Assembly: GCA_905480065.1 (NCBI GenBank)
Contig: CAJQOV010000137.1
Location: 1 to 18,958, forward strand
From: an uncultured Gammaproteobacteria bacterium
GTDB lineage: Bacteria > Pseudomonadota > Gammaproteobacteria > UBA9214
DNA length: 18,958 bases
Direction: 5' to 3'
Shown here: piece after piece, positions 1 to 5,966 of the stretch
Position numbering within the stretch: position 1 is the first letter of the stretch
How the letters are laid out: each line of letters opens with the position of its first letter
Program-made: the position numbers and the translations under genes
Notes under the pieces: generated by a model
Told to the model about the DNA's origin: nothing
Databases searched by the model: none
The model's input: only the letters and a program-made list of their open reading frames with translations

Positions 1-287
1 GGCGTGGCAGCGTGGTGAGTTCGTGGCTGCTGGACCTGTGTGCCATCTCGCTGCTGGAAGATCCGCAGTTAGAGGGTTTCAGTGGTTATGTGCAGGATTC
101 AGGAGAAGGTCGCTGGACGGTACAGACGGCCATTGAAGAGGCGGTGCCGGCCGATGTGTTGACCGCTGCCCTGTATACCCGGTTTCGCTCCCGACAGGAT
201 CATACCTTTGCCGAGAAAATGCTGTCAGCCATGCGCAGTCAGTTTGGTGGCCATACAGAGCAACCAGGCAACGCGGGAGAGGCCTAG
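1..287 (+). CDS. gnd: 6-phosphogluconate dehydrogenase, C-terminal end (partial)
   Basis: This is the 3' end of a gene that begins before the window; the frame is open from base 3. Gnd oxidatively decarboxylates 6-phosphogluconate to ribulose-5-phosphate in the cytosol. The visible ~95 residues carry the helical C-terminal signature of the family: a VVSSWLLDL stretch, then DSGEGRWTVQ followed by AIEEAVPADVLTAALYTRFRSR, and an AMRSQFGGH ending. The stop codon TAG is directly followed by the ATG of the next gene, so gnd and zwf are almost certainly co-transcribed. The N-terminal NADP-binding domain is outside the window and cannot be assessed. The family assignment is from motif recognition and is confident. 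Whether it is the short (YqeC-like) or long form cannot be told from this part. Confidence 0.9.
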   Translation, partial: RGSVVSSWLLDLCAISLLEDPQLEGFSGYVQDSGEGRWTVQTAIEEAVPADVLTAALYTRFRSRQDHTFAEKMLSAMRSQFGGHTEQPGNAGEA

Positions 288-839
288 ATGGGTGTAGTGG
301 AAAATGCCAATCCACTCACCGTAGGCTTGTCTGAACCGATTCTGCCGCAACCCTGTACCCTGGTGATTTTCGGTGGCGCGGGTGATCTTTCCGGACGGAA
401 ACTGTTGCCTGCGATTTACAACCTGGGCCTGGACGGCGTGCTTCCGGCCAATTTTGCTGTACTTGGGTTCTCCATAGAAGAGCTGGATGATGACGGATAC
501 CGCCGTTTTGCATGGCAAGGTGTCGAGCGTTTTTCACGCCAGCAGCTGGATGAAGAACACTGGCCGAATTACGAACGCCAGTTGTTTTATCAGTCGGGCA
601 GATTCGACGATCCTGCCGCCTATGAAGCCCTGAAACGGCGCCTGGACGAGATAGAACCGCAGTTCGGAATCCCGGGCAACCGGGTCTTTTACCTTGCTAT
701 TCCACCGCACCTCATCGGTGTCTGTACGCAGCGCCTCAAGGCAGCCGGGCTGGTGCAGGACGAGACTTCCGAAAAACGCTGGCTGCCGGAATATCGGGCC
801 GGCACCTGGGAACCGGTGGAAGCCGAGGCCGATCAATGA
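288..839 (+). pseudogene. zwf: Glucose-6-phosphate dehydrogenase with internal in-frame deletion
   Basis: Intact Zwf proteins have close to 490 residues; this frame encodes 183. Residues ~20-165 match the N-terminal Rossmann domain, with coenzyme fingerprint GGAGDLS followed by GRKLLPAIYNL, then VFYLAIPP and RLKAAGLVQDE. Directly after the TSEKRW segment, where intact enzymes continue into the conserved EKPFG-containing stretch, the sequence jumps to LPEYRAGTWEPVEAEADQ, which resembles the extreme C-terminus of Zwf. About 300 residues are missing, including the EKPFG lysine, the catalytic histidine region and the whole dimerisation/substrate domain. The frame is preserved across the junction near base 782. 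Such a protein could not oxidise glucose-6-phosphate. It follows gnd with no gap and precedes an SDR gene; the usual pgl is absent. Causes could be a genuine deletion or an assembly collapse. Identity is confident; the biological reality of the deletion is not established. Confidence 0.85.
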
Positions 840-858
840 ACAACTCAAAAGAAAAAAA

Positions 859-1560
859 ATGAAATTACTGGAAGGAAAATGGGCGCTGGTGACTGGATCC
901 AGCCGCGGCATCGGCCAACAGATTGCAAAAGGGCTGGCTGAACGCAGCTGCAATCTGGTTGTCCATGGACGCAAGCCGGAAAACACGGCCCGGACGGTTG
1001 AGCTGCTTGCGTCCTCTGGCGTACAGGTACACAGCGTCAGTGGAGACTTGTCGAGCAAGCAAGGTATCCGGTCGGTGATCGACGGGGTGCGTTCCGGGCC
1101 CGGACATGTGGATATTCTCTACAACAATGCCGGTGTAATGTGCGCGTGGAAACCGATCTGGGAAGTGACCAGTGAAGAAATTCTGGATATCTTCCAGGTC
1201 AACCTGCTGGCGATGATCGCCCTGTGTAATGCCTTCGGGCCGGAGATGAAACGCCGTGGCTACGGTCGCATCATTAACCTGTCTTCCGGGATCACAGACA
1301 CCCCGAATCTGACGGCGTATGGTATTTCAAAGGCCGCAGTCGATAAATATTCCCGGGACCTGGCATTCGAATTGAGTGGCAGCAATGTGCTGGTTAATTA
1401 TCTTGACCCGGGCTGGTTGCAGACCGACCTGGGTGGTGAGAATGCCACGTACCCGGTCGAAGACGTGTTGCCGGGCGCGCTGGTCCCGGCCCTGCTGGAG
1501 GATAACGGGCCAAGCGGTCAACTATTCGCGGCACAGGACTATCGCATGCTGATCGGCTAG
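859..1560 (+). CDS. SDR-family oxidoreductase
   Basis: A 233-residue short-chain dehydrogenase/reductase, the usual length for a classical SDR. The TGSSRGIG cofactor loop lies at residues 12-19, the NNAG motif at 89-92, serines at 142-143, and the catalytic Y154-x3-K158 pair (YGISK). After the active site comes the DPGWLQTDLGG stretch typical of the PG-motif region. It is therefore a predicted cytosolic NAD(P)-dependent oxidoreductase; the substrate cannot be inferred. The frame is open upstream to 694, inside zwf, but the SDR fold starts with MKLLEGKWALVTG at 859, so that start is chosen. The upstream base run is A-rich rather than a clear Shine-Dalgarno. It lies 19 bases after the zwf stop and may share its transcript. 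Confidence 0.88.
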   Translation: MKLLEGKWALVTGSSRGIGQQIAKGLAERSCNLVVHGRKPENTARTVELLASSGVQVHSVSGDLSSKQGIRSVIDGVRSGPGHVDILYNNAGVMCAWKPIWEVTSEEILDIFQVNLLAMIALCNAFGPEMKRRGYGRIINLSSGITDTPNLTAYGISKAAVDKYSRDLAFELSGSNVLVNYLDPGWLQTDLGGENATYPVEDVLPGALVPALLEDNGPSGQLFAAQDYRMLIG

Positions 1561-1573
1561 AAAACCGGAAGCA

Positions 1574-1984
1574 ATGCCACCCACTTCTACAGCTGATACA
1601 TCTATGAATTGTTTCTTCTGCAGCCTGGACCCATCGCGCATCCTCGACAGCAATGCATATTGCTTCATGATCCGTGATGATTTCCCCATATCGCCAGGGC
1701 ATACGCTGATCATTCCGAAACGACATGTCGGCTCGTTCTTCGAACTCGATGCAGCAGAGCAGCATGCGCTGCTTGCCTTGCTCGACTCCGCCAAAAAATC
1801 CCTGGATATCGAATATCAACCGGATACCTATAACCTGGGACTAAACGACGGCCCTGCTGCAGGGCAGAGCATTCCGCACGTACATTTTCACCTCATCCCG
1901 CGTTATGCAGGGGACTGCGATGATCCCCGCGGCGGTGTGCGCTGGATAGTGCCTGCCAAGGCGAACTACTGGGCTGATTCATAA
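1574..1984 (+). CDS. HIT-family nucleotide hydrolase/transferase
   Basis: A 136-residue histidine-triad protein. The defining HVHFHL triad is at residues 102-107 within a GQSIPHVHFHLIPRY context, preceded by an N-terminal FPISPGHTLIIPKRH strand-helix block and the LND segment. HIT proteins of this kind cleave nucleoside phosphoramidates or dinucleotides, with the middle histidine forming the nucleotidylated intermediate. A CFFC pair sits at residues 13-16. Start choice is uncertain: ATG 1574 has a GGAAG only two bases upstream, and ATG 1604 (beginning MNCFFC, the usual family N-terminus) has no clear ribosome site. The gene lies 13 bases after the SDR stop, consistent with one transcript. The family is certain; the substrate is not. 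Confidence 0.9.
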   Translation: MPPTSTADTSMNCFFCSLDPSRILDSNAYCFMIRDDFPISPGHTLIIPKRHVGSFFELDAAEQHALLALLDSAKKSLDIEYQPDTYNLGLNDGPAAGQSIPHVHFHLIPRYAGDCDDPRGGVRWIVPAKANYWADS

Positions 1985-2245
1985 AAAGTCCAGATCCCTG
2001 CTGTCGCGCATACTCTCTGTCCCTCATCAGCCCCTGATACCGGGACCGCATTGCATGTCCGGGCAAGGGTAAAGGGCAGCTTATCCTCGGCGGGTCACAT
2101 CACGAGCATGGGCTGGCGACCAGGAAAGCCGGTTCTTTTCTGCAGATCACAATTCTTTTCCGATGGCAGTTGAATTGTAACTAACTGTTAATACTAATTA
2201 TTATTATGTATTCCATAAATAATTAAAAATATTAAAATTTAGCAG
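1985..2245. other. Intergenic region without a recognisable gene
   Basis: No coding signal was found. The first part is GC-rich; from about 2160 the sequence turns strongly AT-rich and leads into the promoter area of the sulfur-globule-like gene. Around 1998-2028 a CTGCTGTC..CATACTC..TCCCTC pattern resembles the left end of the ~200-bp dispersed element seen at 3865, so this may be a decayed fragment of it. No terminator with a T-tract is evident after the HIT gene. Confidence 0.4.
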
Positions 2246-2273
2246 TTGCTTTTATTAATATATTCTAATAAAG
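2246..2273 (+). promoter_or_regulatory. Candidate promoter in AT-rich leader of the sulfur-globule-like gene
   Basis: TTGCTT at 2246-2251 and TAAAGT at 2268-2273 are 16 bases apart and could serve as -35 and -10 boxes. They sit in a region of very high AT content (about 2170-2350) that is unlike the rest of the window. The -10 matches consensus at only four of six positions. The AT-rich block itself is clear; the exact boxes are a guess. Confidence 0.3.
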
Positions 2274-2350
2274 TACGTTTCGTCCTCACCGACAAATTGC
2301 TTTTTAAACGAATTTCTCAACTTATTTCTTTACTTTTTTGGAGAGTAACA

Positions 2351-2947
2351 ATGAAAACATTTGCAACGATTATTACTGTCGCCACCCTGGCGATCGCTTC
2401 CAGCGCTGCTTCCGCCTGGGGTGGTTTTGGTCCTTTCGGTAACAACAGTAACGGTTTTGGCGATGGCTATGGCGACGGCGACGTCGACGGCAGCTTCGGC
2501 ATGAACTTCAGCGGTCACGGTAATGGTCGTGGCAACGGTCGTGGTTACAACAACTACAACAGTGGCTACGGTTATGGCGCTCCGTACGGTTATGCACCTT
2601 ATGGTCAGGCCCCGGTTGCCATGCAGGCCCCGATTGACCCGCAGGCCCCGGTTGCCCAGCAGGCTCCGATTGCCCAGCAGGCCCCGGTTGCCATGCAGGC
2701 ACCGATTGCCGGACCTGGCGGTTATAACGGCTACAACAACGGTTACAACGGCTACAACAACGGTTCTGCTGACGGCTATGGCGACGGCGACGTCGACGGC
2801 AGCTTCGGCATGAACTTCAGCGGTCGCGGTAACGGTCGTGGTACCGGTCGTGGTTACAACAACTACAACAGTGGCTACGGTTATGGCGCTCCTTACGGCT
2901 ATGCACCTTATGCCCAGGTTCCGGTTGCTGCACCTGTTGCCCGGTAA
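2351..2947 (+). CDS. Sulfur-globule-protein-like secreted Gly/Asn/Tyr-rich protein
   Basis: A 198-residue protein starting at ATG 2351, chosen because GGAG lies seven bases upstream and a clear signal peptide follows (positive K2, hydrophobic stretch, ASA cleavage site near residue 22). The mature protein is almost entirely Gly, Asn, Tyr, Ala and Pro, with no cysteine. It opens with a WGGFGPFG stretch. A 53-residue module with GDGDVDGSFGMNFSG and GRGYNNYN appears at residues 38-90 and again at 141-193. Between them are six hexads of the form QAP(V/I)xx (residues 86-121) and a GYNGYNN tract. Composition, secretion signal and the FGPFG/GYG motifs resemble the sulfur globule envelope proteins of Chromatiaceae and relatives, which coat periplasmic sulfur deposits. 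That role is inferred by resemblance only; another secreted structural protein is possible. Confidence 0.6.
   Translation: MKTFATIITVATLAIASSAASAWGGFGPFGNNSNGFGDGYGDGDVDGSFGMNFSGHGNGRGNGRGYNNYNSGYGYGAPYGYAPYGQAPVAMQAPIDPQAPVAQQAPIAQQAPVAMQAPIAGPGGYNGYNNGYNGYNNGSADGYGDGDVDGSFGMNFSGRGNGRGTGRGYNNYNSGYGYGAPYGYAPYAQVPVAAPVAR
2462..2620 (+). repeat. Intragenic module, copy 1
   Basis: First copy of a 159-bp (53-codon) module within the sulfur-globule-like gene. It matches 2771-2929 with roughly a dozen base differences, at an offset of exactly 309 bases (103 codons), so the duplication is in frame. Confidence 0.95.
2771..2929 (+). repeat. Intragenic module, copy 2
   Basis: Second copy of the 53-codon module. 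Changes relative to copy 1 include His to Arg, Asn to Thr, Gly to Ala and Ala to Val, plus several synonymous changes. Confidence 0.95.
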
Positions 2948-2980
2948 TTAAATTCCTGGCCTGAAAAGCCGGGTAAGGAA

Positions 2981-3014
2981 GGGGCAGCCTGCAAAGGCTG
3001 CCCCTTTTCTTTTT
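2981..3014 (+). terminator. Rho-independent terminator
   Basis: A perfect 10-bp stem (GGGGCAGCCT at 2981-2990 paired with AGGCTGCCCC at 2995-3004), a GCAA loop and a T-rich tail TTTTCTTTTT at 3005-3014. It lies 33 bases after the stop of the sulfur-globule-like gene and is the textbook form of an intrinsic terminator, implying a dedicated, probably abundant transcript. Confidence 0.93.
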
Positions 3015-3144
3015 GCGGTCCCCGATTTATTCGCACCTGCAAGGACCGCTGGAGTATTCACCTGTTCTGGCAGGGCGCAGGCAGTGCCGGAATAATCCGC
3101 TATCCGCCGTCATTCAAACCTCAATCACGTGCTATCTTCCCATG

Positions 3145-3158
3145 CCGGTGATCACCGG
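3145..3158. promoter_or_regulatory. 14-bp perfect palindrome upstream of yceH
   Basis: CCGGTGATCACCGG is fully self-complementary and lies about 32 bases before the yceH start. A symmetric site at this place could be an operator for a dimeric regulator. No regulator is known from the sequence, and it could be chance. Confidence 0.25.
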
Positions 3159-3190
3159 TATCGGTTTAACTTCCGGCAGAGAGATGGTGC

Positions 3191-3850
3191 ATGCAAATAC
3201 GACTATCCCCCAATGAACTGCGTGTGATTGGCTGTCTGCTCGAGAAAGAGCGCACCACTCCTGATCAGTACCCATTGTCGCTGCATGCGCTGACCAGTGC
3301 CTGCAACCAGAAAAGCAGTCGTGATCCGGTTATGGGGCTGGATGAAGCCACGGTCCAGGCAACGCTCGACGCCCTGGTCAAGGAAGGACTGGTAATGAAC
3401 AAGAGTGGTTTTGGCAGCCGTGTCAGCAAGTACCAGCATCGTTTTTGCAATACCGAGTTCGGTACCCTGAAACTGTCGGAGCAGGAAACCGGTTTGCTCT
3501 GCGTGCTTATGTTGCGTGGGCCGCAGACGCCGGGTGAATTGCGTACCCGCACTGACCGCCTGTGCAAGTTCACCGATGTGCACGAAGTGGAAGCCGTTCT
3601 CGAACGGTTGATGAGTCGTGACGATGGCCCCTTTGTAGCCAGGCTGCCGCGTGAGCCCGGCAAGCGCGAGACGCGTTATGCGCAGCTGTTCGGCGGGGAG
3701 GAGTTGCTGGATACCGGCAATACGCCGGAGGTGCCAGAAGTAACGCAATACGCGGCCTCCCTGGACCGGATCGGACAGCTGGAGGCAAGCGTGGCCGAAT
3801 TGCGGCAGGAAGTTGCGCTGCTGAAAGAATTGCTCGCCGGCAGACAGTAG
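3191..3850 (+). CDS. yceH: YceH family (UPF0502/DUF480) protein
   Basis: A 219-residue protein with the conserved YceH blocks in order: RVIGCLLEKERTTPDQYPLS near the N-terminus, LTSACNQKSSRDPVM, GFGSRVSKYQHRFCNTEFG near the middle, and LRGPQTPGELRTRTDRL then FVARLPREPGKRETRY. YceH proteins form tandem winged-helix folds. Their cellular role is not settled, although they are widespread in Gammaproteobacteria and related groups. The C-terminal ~35 residues (EASVAELRQEVALLKELL) form a short predicted coiled coil that may mediate pairing. The start at ATG 3191 gives the usual N-terminus. It appears monocistronic, with a terminator upstream and a repeat region downstream. Confidence 0.93.
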   Translation: MQIRLSPNELRVIGCLLEKERTTPDQYPLSLHALTSACNQKSSRDPVMGLDEATVQATLDALVKEGLVMNKSGFGSRVSKYQHRFCNTEFGTLKLSEQETGLLCVLMLRGPQTPGELRTRTDRLCKFTDVHEVEAVLERLMSRDDGPFVARLPREPGKRETRYAQLFGGEELLDTGNTPEVPEVTQYAASLDRIGQLEASVAELRQEVALLKELLAGRQ

Positions 3851-3864
3851 GAAACGGGCGCTGA

Positions 3865-4067
3865 CCACTGCTGTCCCACATACTCCATCTCCCTCCGGGA
3901 TGCCTACAGGGACGTCGGTGGTACGAGTCCAGCGACGGACTCGGTAGAGCGAAGCAGGAGCCAGAGCCGAGAGCAACGCAGGGAGCAGTTGCCGAGGGGA
4001 TCAAATCAAGCCAACTACCTGATTTTCTATCCCCTCATCCTGTCCTTCTCCCGGAGGGAGAAGGGAC
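3865..4067 (+). repeat. ~200-bp dispersed element, copy A
   Basis: This stretch matches the reverse complement of 12214-12390 over most of its length. Shared blocks include CTCCCTCCGGGA, GACGGACTCGGTAGAGCGA, CAGTTGCCGAGGGGATCAAA and CCCCTCATCCTGTCCTTCTC. Copy A carries an extra ~25-27 bases at about 3960-3985 that copy B lacks. Its ends hold inverted TCCCTCCGGGA / TCCCGGAGGGA sequences, as in miniature inverted-repeat elements. It is followed within about 20 bases by the GGGGTCGG repeat cluster, as copy B is. Confidence 0.8.
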
Positions 4068-4082
4068 GTAATGTTAATACAG

Positions 4083-4250
4083 GAACAAAAAGGGGTCGGT
4101 GTCATTTTTTCTCAAAGACAGAGAGCAAAAAGGGGTCGGTGTCATTTTTCTCTCAAAGACAGTGTGCAATATGCTGTCCAGTGATGAAAAATGACACCGA
4201 CCCCTTTTTGCTGCCTCAGTGATGAAAAATGACACCGACCCCTTTTTTGT
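4083..4250. repeat. GGGGTCGGTGTCA repeat cluster 1 (2 forward, 2 reverse)
   Basis: Core copies lie at 4087-4109 and 4127-4149 (forward, GGGGTCGGTGTCATTTTT) and at 4187-4209 and 4225-4247 (reverse, AAAAATGACACCGACCCC). The inner pair (4127-4209) forms a complete 83-bp unit: two perfect 23-bp arms around a 37-bp spacer that begins CTCTCAAAGACAG and ends CTGTCCAGTGATG. The outer copies carry only part of the spacer. The cluster sits between convergent genes yceH and the small minus-strand gene. Transcribed RNA from either strand would fold into a long hairpin. Confidence 0.95.
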
Positions 4251-4302
4251 TCTTTTTGCTCTTTTTGTTGCGCGGGCTATCGCTGGGCGCCGCGCGCGCG
4301 TG

Positions 4303-4440
4303 TCAGCAATCGTCCGAAGCTTCGGTGCGGAGTGAATCGGCGGTAAAACCCAGATAGCCGGCATTCACTGGTCCGGCGGCAAACATGCACGCGAAAAACA
4401 GCAGGGCAATGAGGATTTTGAGGCTTTCATTCTTCATCAT
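4303..4440 (-). CDS. Small secreted peptide, unknown function
   Basis: A 45-residue frame reading on - from ATG at 4440 to TGA at 4303. It starts MMKNESLKILIALLFFACMF and continues to an AAGPVNA stretch, a convincing signal peptide with a lysine n-region, a hydrophobic core and an ANA/VNA-type cleavage site near residue 27. The predicted mature part is only ~18 residues (GYLGFTADSLRTEASDDC), acidic and ending in a single cysteine. An AAGG lies just upstream of the double ATG. It is 301 bases downstream of the OB-fold gene on the same strand and its 3' end faces repeat cluster 1. Family not recognised. A decayed gene remnant is possible because the mature part is so short. Confidence 0.45.
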   Translation of the reverse strand: MMKNESLKILIALLFFACMFAAGPVNAGYLGFTADSLRTEASDDC

Positions 4441-4741
4441 GCCTTACAGCATCATGAATACAGGGTCAGGCGTCTATTGTCCGCAGGTCGTACCATTTGC
4501 CGGGGAAATCGATAGCCTGGCCTGCCAGTCGCATTCCGGTGCGGGCCTGGGCCCTATGGACCAGACTGGTTTGTTGTGTACGCTGGTAATCGTTGCGATA
4601 CGTTCTACCCCGCCGAGAGCAGGGTTCATGCGGGTGCTGCAGCCGATGTTGCTGTGGGTGGGATTGCCGGAAGGTCGGCCTGCTGTCTGTTGGTGCGTGC
4701 AGCCCGGGGCGCCCCGGGGCCGCCGCTATTCCCGGTGAAAC
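4441..4741. other. Intergenic region, no gene supported
   Basis: Both strands show short open frames here, but none has a good ribosome site or a recognisable protein. Near the right end a 16-bp perfect palindrome CCCGGGGCGCCCCGGG lies at 4703-4718. It has no T-tract, so it is not a classic terminator for the minus-strand gene ending at 4742. The region may hold the promoter of the small secreted peptide gene. Confidence 0.4.
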
Positions 4742-5482
4742 TTATTCCTTTGTTACACTGGCCTCTTCCACAATGAGTGGATACACATAGCCGTAACCAA
4801 AATCCTTGTCCAGTGCGAGTTTTCCTTCGGCGACGATCACGTTATCGACCGCAGCCATGTCACTGGTGGTGATGGTCAGGTCGTCCCGGGTGCTGCTGTC
4901 CCGGATGTGGATCCAGTTCCTGCCCATGACGCCGGCCGTGAACTTGGTGACTTTCCCGCGCACGCGCACGGTCTTGCTATCCAGCTTTTGCTTGTCGGCA
5001 TAGAGTTCGGCAATGGTGTTGCCGTCTGCGACTTTATCGATACCTTCGATGTGGCTGGCTGCGGGTGCCGCCATGATCTTGTCATGGGGTGATGCCATGG
5101 CCGGGGGTGCACCTGCCGGGGTTGCTGTGTCAGTACCAAAGCGGTCGACAAAATAGACAATGGAGAAATCGCGATTCATCGAGGTGCTGTGAAAGTTTTT
5201 CATCGGCATTCCGGTGGTAAAAGTGATCATGTCACCGATTTTCAGCGGGGTGGTGGCCGCTGCGGCCCACACCTTCTCTGTGCCGGTATCCACCTCGGCA
5301 TAGGTGTAGCCGGCCGCGTCGATGACGTCTGTTACCTTGCCGTGAATTTCGCCCGGGGCCGGTTGTTGTATTACATCGGTATTGGCCTGGGTGGTGTTGG
5401 CAGAACCGGCGATACCTGTGCCGAGCAGGATGAATGAAGAACAGGCAAGCAAGGCTGCCAGAAAACCAGTGCGATGGAACAT
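4742..5482 (-). CDS. Periplasmic protein with two OB-fold-like domains (NrfJ-like)
   Basis: A 246-residue protein. The start at 5482 (MFHRTG) is preferred over 5518 because AAGGG lies about nine bases upstream. An N-terminal export signal is present. LLAC at residues 11-14 could be a lipobox, though its hydrophobic stretch is short; otherwise signal peptidase I would cut after the longer hydrophobic run. The first domain (~residues 43-115) contains GKVTDVIDAAGYTYAEVDT, a VWAAA strand and GMPMKNFHS, a pattern seen in NrfJ-type periplasmic proteins. The second (~145-240) contains VRVRGKVTKFTAGVMGRNW followed by IHIRD, and ALDKDFGYGY, typical of small OB-fold nucleic-acid-binding-like domains exported to the periplasm. 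The function is unknown. It is divergent from cbpA across repeat cluster 2. Confidence 0.7.
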   Translation of the reverse strand: MFHRTGFLAALLACSSFILLGTGIAGSANTTQANTDVIQQPAPGEIHGKVTDVIDAAGYTYAEVDTGTEKVWAAAATTPLKIGDMITFTTGMPMKNFHSTSMNRDFSIVYFVDRFGTDTATPAGAPPAMASPHDKIMAAPAASHIEGIDKVADGNTIAELYADKQKLDSKTVRVRGKVTKFTAGVMGRNWIHIRDSSTRDDLTITTSDMAAVDNVIVAEGKLALDKDFGYGYVYPLIVEEASVTKE

Positions 5483-5587
5483 GCTGAAATTACCCTTGGT
5501 TATGGATTGAGCCGGCATTCAATACAATAAATGAAGGCCGTGTTGGTGTTGCAGTGCCAGCCTGACGCTGGGTGGTCATTATGGTCC

Positions 5588-5800
5588 AACAAAAAGGGGT
5601 CGGTGTCATTTTTCATCACTGGGCAGAAAGAACAAAAAGGGGTCGGTGTCATTTTTCATCACTGGACAGCATATTGCACACTGTCTTTGAGAGAAAAATG
5701 ACACCGACCCCTTTTTGTTCCACACTGTCTTTGAGAGAAAAATGACACCGACCCCTTTTTGTTCCCTTTTTGTTCTTAAAAATGACACCGACCCCTTTTG
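5588..5800. repeat. GGGGTCGGTGTCA repeat cluster 2 (2 forward, 3 reverse)
   Basis: Forward cores are at 5591-5613 and 5634-5656, reverse cores at 5694-5716, 5738-5760 and 5778-5799 (the last one T shorter). The pair 5634-5716 is a complete 83-bp unit. Its 37-bp spacer is the exact reverse complement of the spacer in cluster 1. The further copies are arm-plus-half-spacer pieces joined through GTTCC or AGAAC junctions. The cluster occupies the space between the divergent OB-fold and cbpA genes, so it may sit between or within their promoters. Confidence 0.95.
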
Positions 5801-5966
5801 TTCCTTTTTGTTGATTACGATTGGGAATCAATAGCGCCCGGATTCAGGCAGGTCGTATAGATGAACTAACCTACTATAGGTATTCTACTCCCGGGGTGTA
5901 ACCGGGCGTGGTGCCGGTAGCAGACATGGCAATTGCGTAACGCCATTCCATCAGACGGAGTTGACT

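Noticed and set aside
3013..3216. 67-codon open frame on + between the terminator and yceH
   Set aside because: It begins inside the T-tail of the terminator, overlaps the yceH start out of frame, and resembles no protein.
4083..4250. CRISPR array interpretation of the GGGGTCGG repeats
   Set aside because: Repeats alternate in orientation, spacers are themselves repeated, spacing is irregular and no cas genes are present.
4703..4718. CCCGGGGCGCCCCGGG palindrome as terminator for the - strand OB-fold gene
   Set aside because: There is no T-tract on the relevant side; kept only as a note in the intergenic entry.
4385..4738. 117-codon open frame on + over the small secreted peptide gene and the gap after it
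   Set aside because: No Shine-Dalgarno, no signal or domain, and low-complexity Pro/Gly/Arg content; not supported as a gene.
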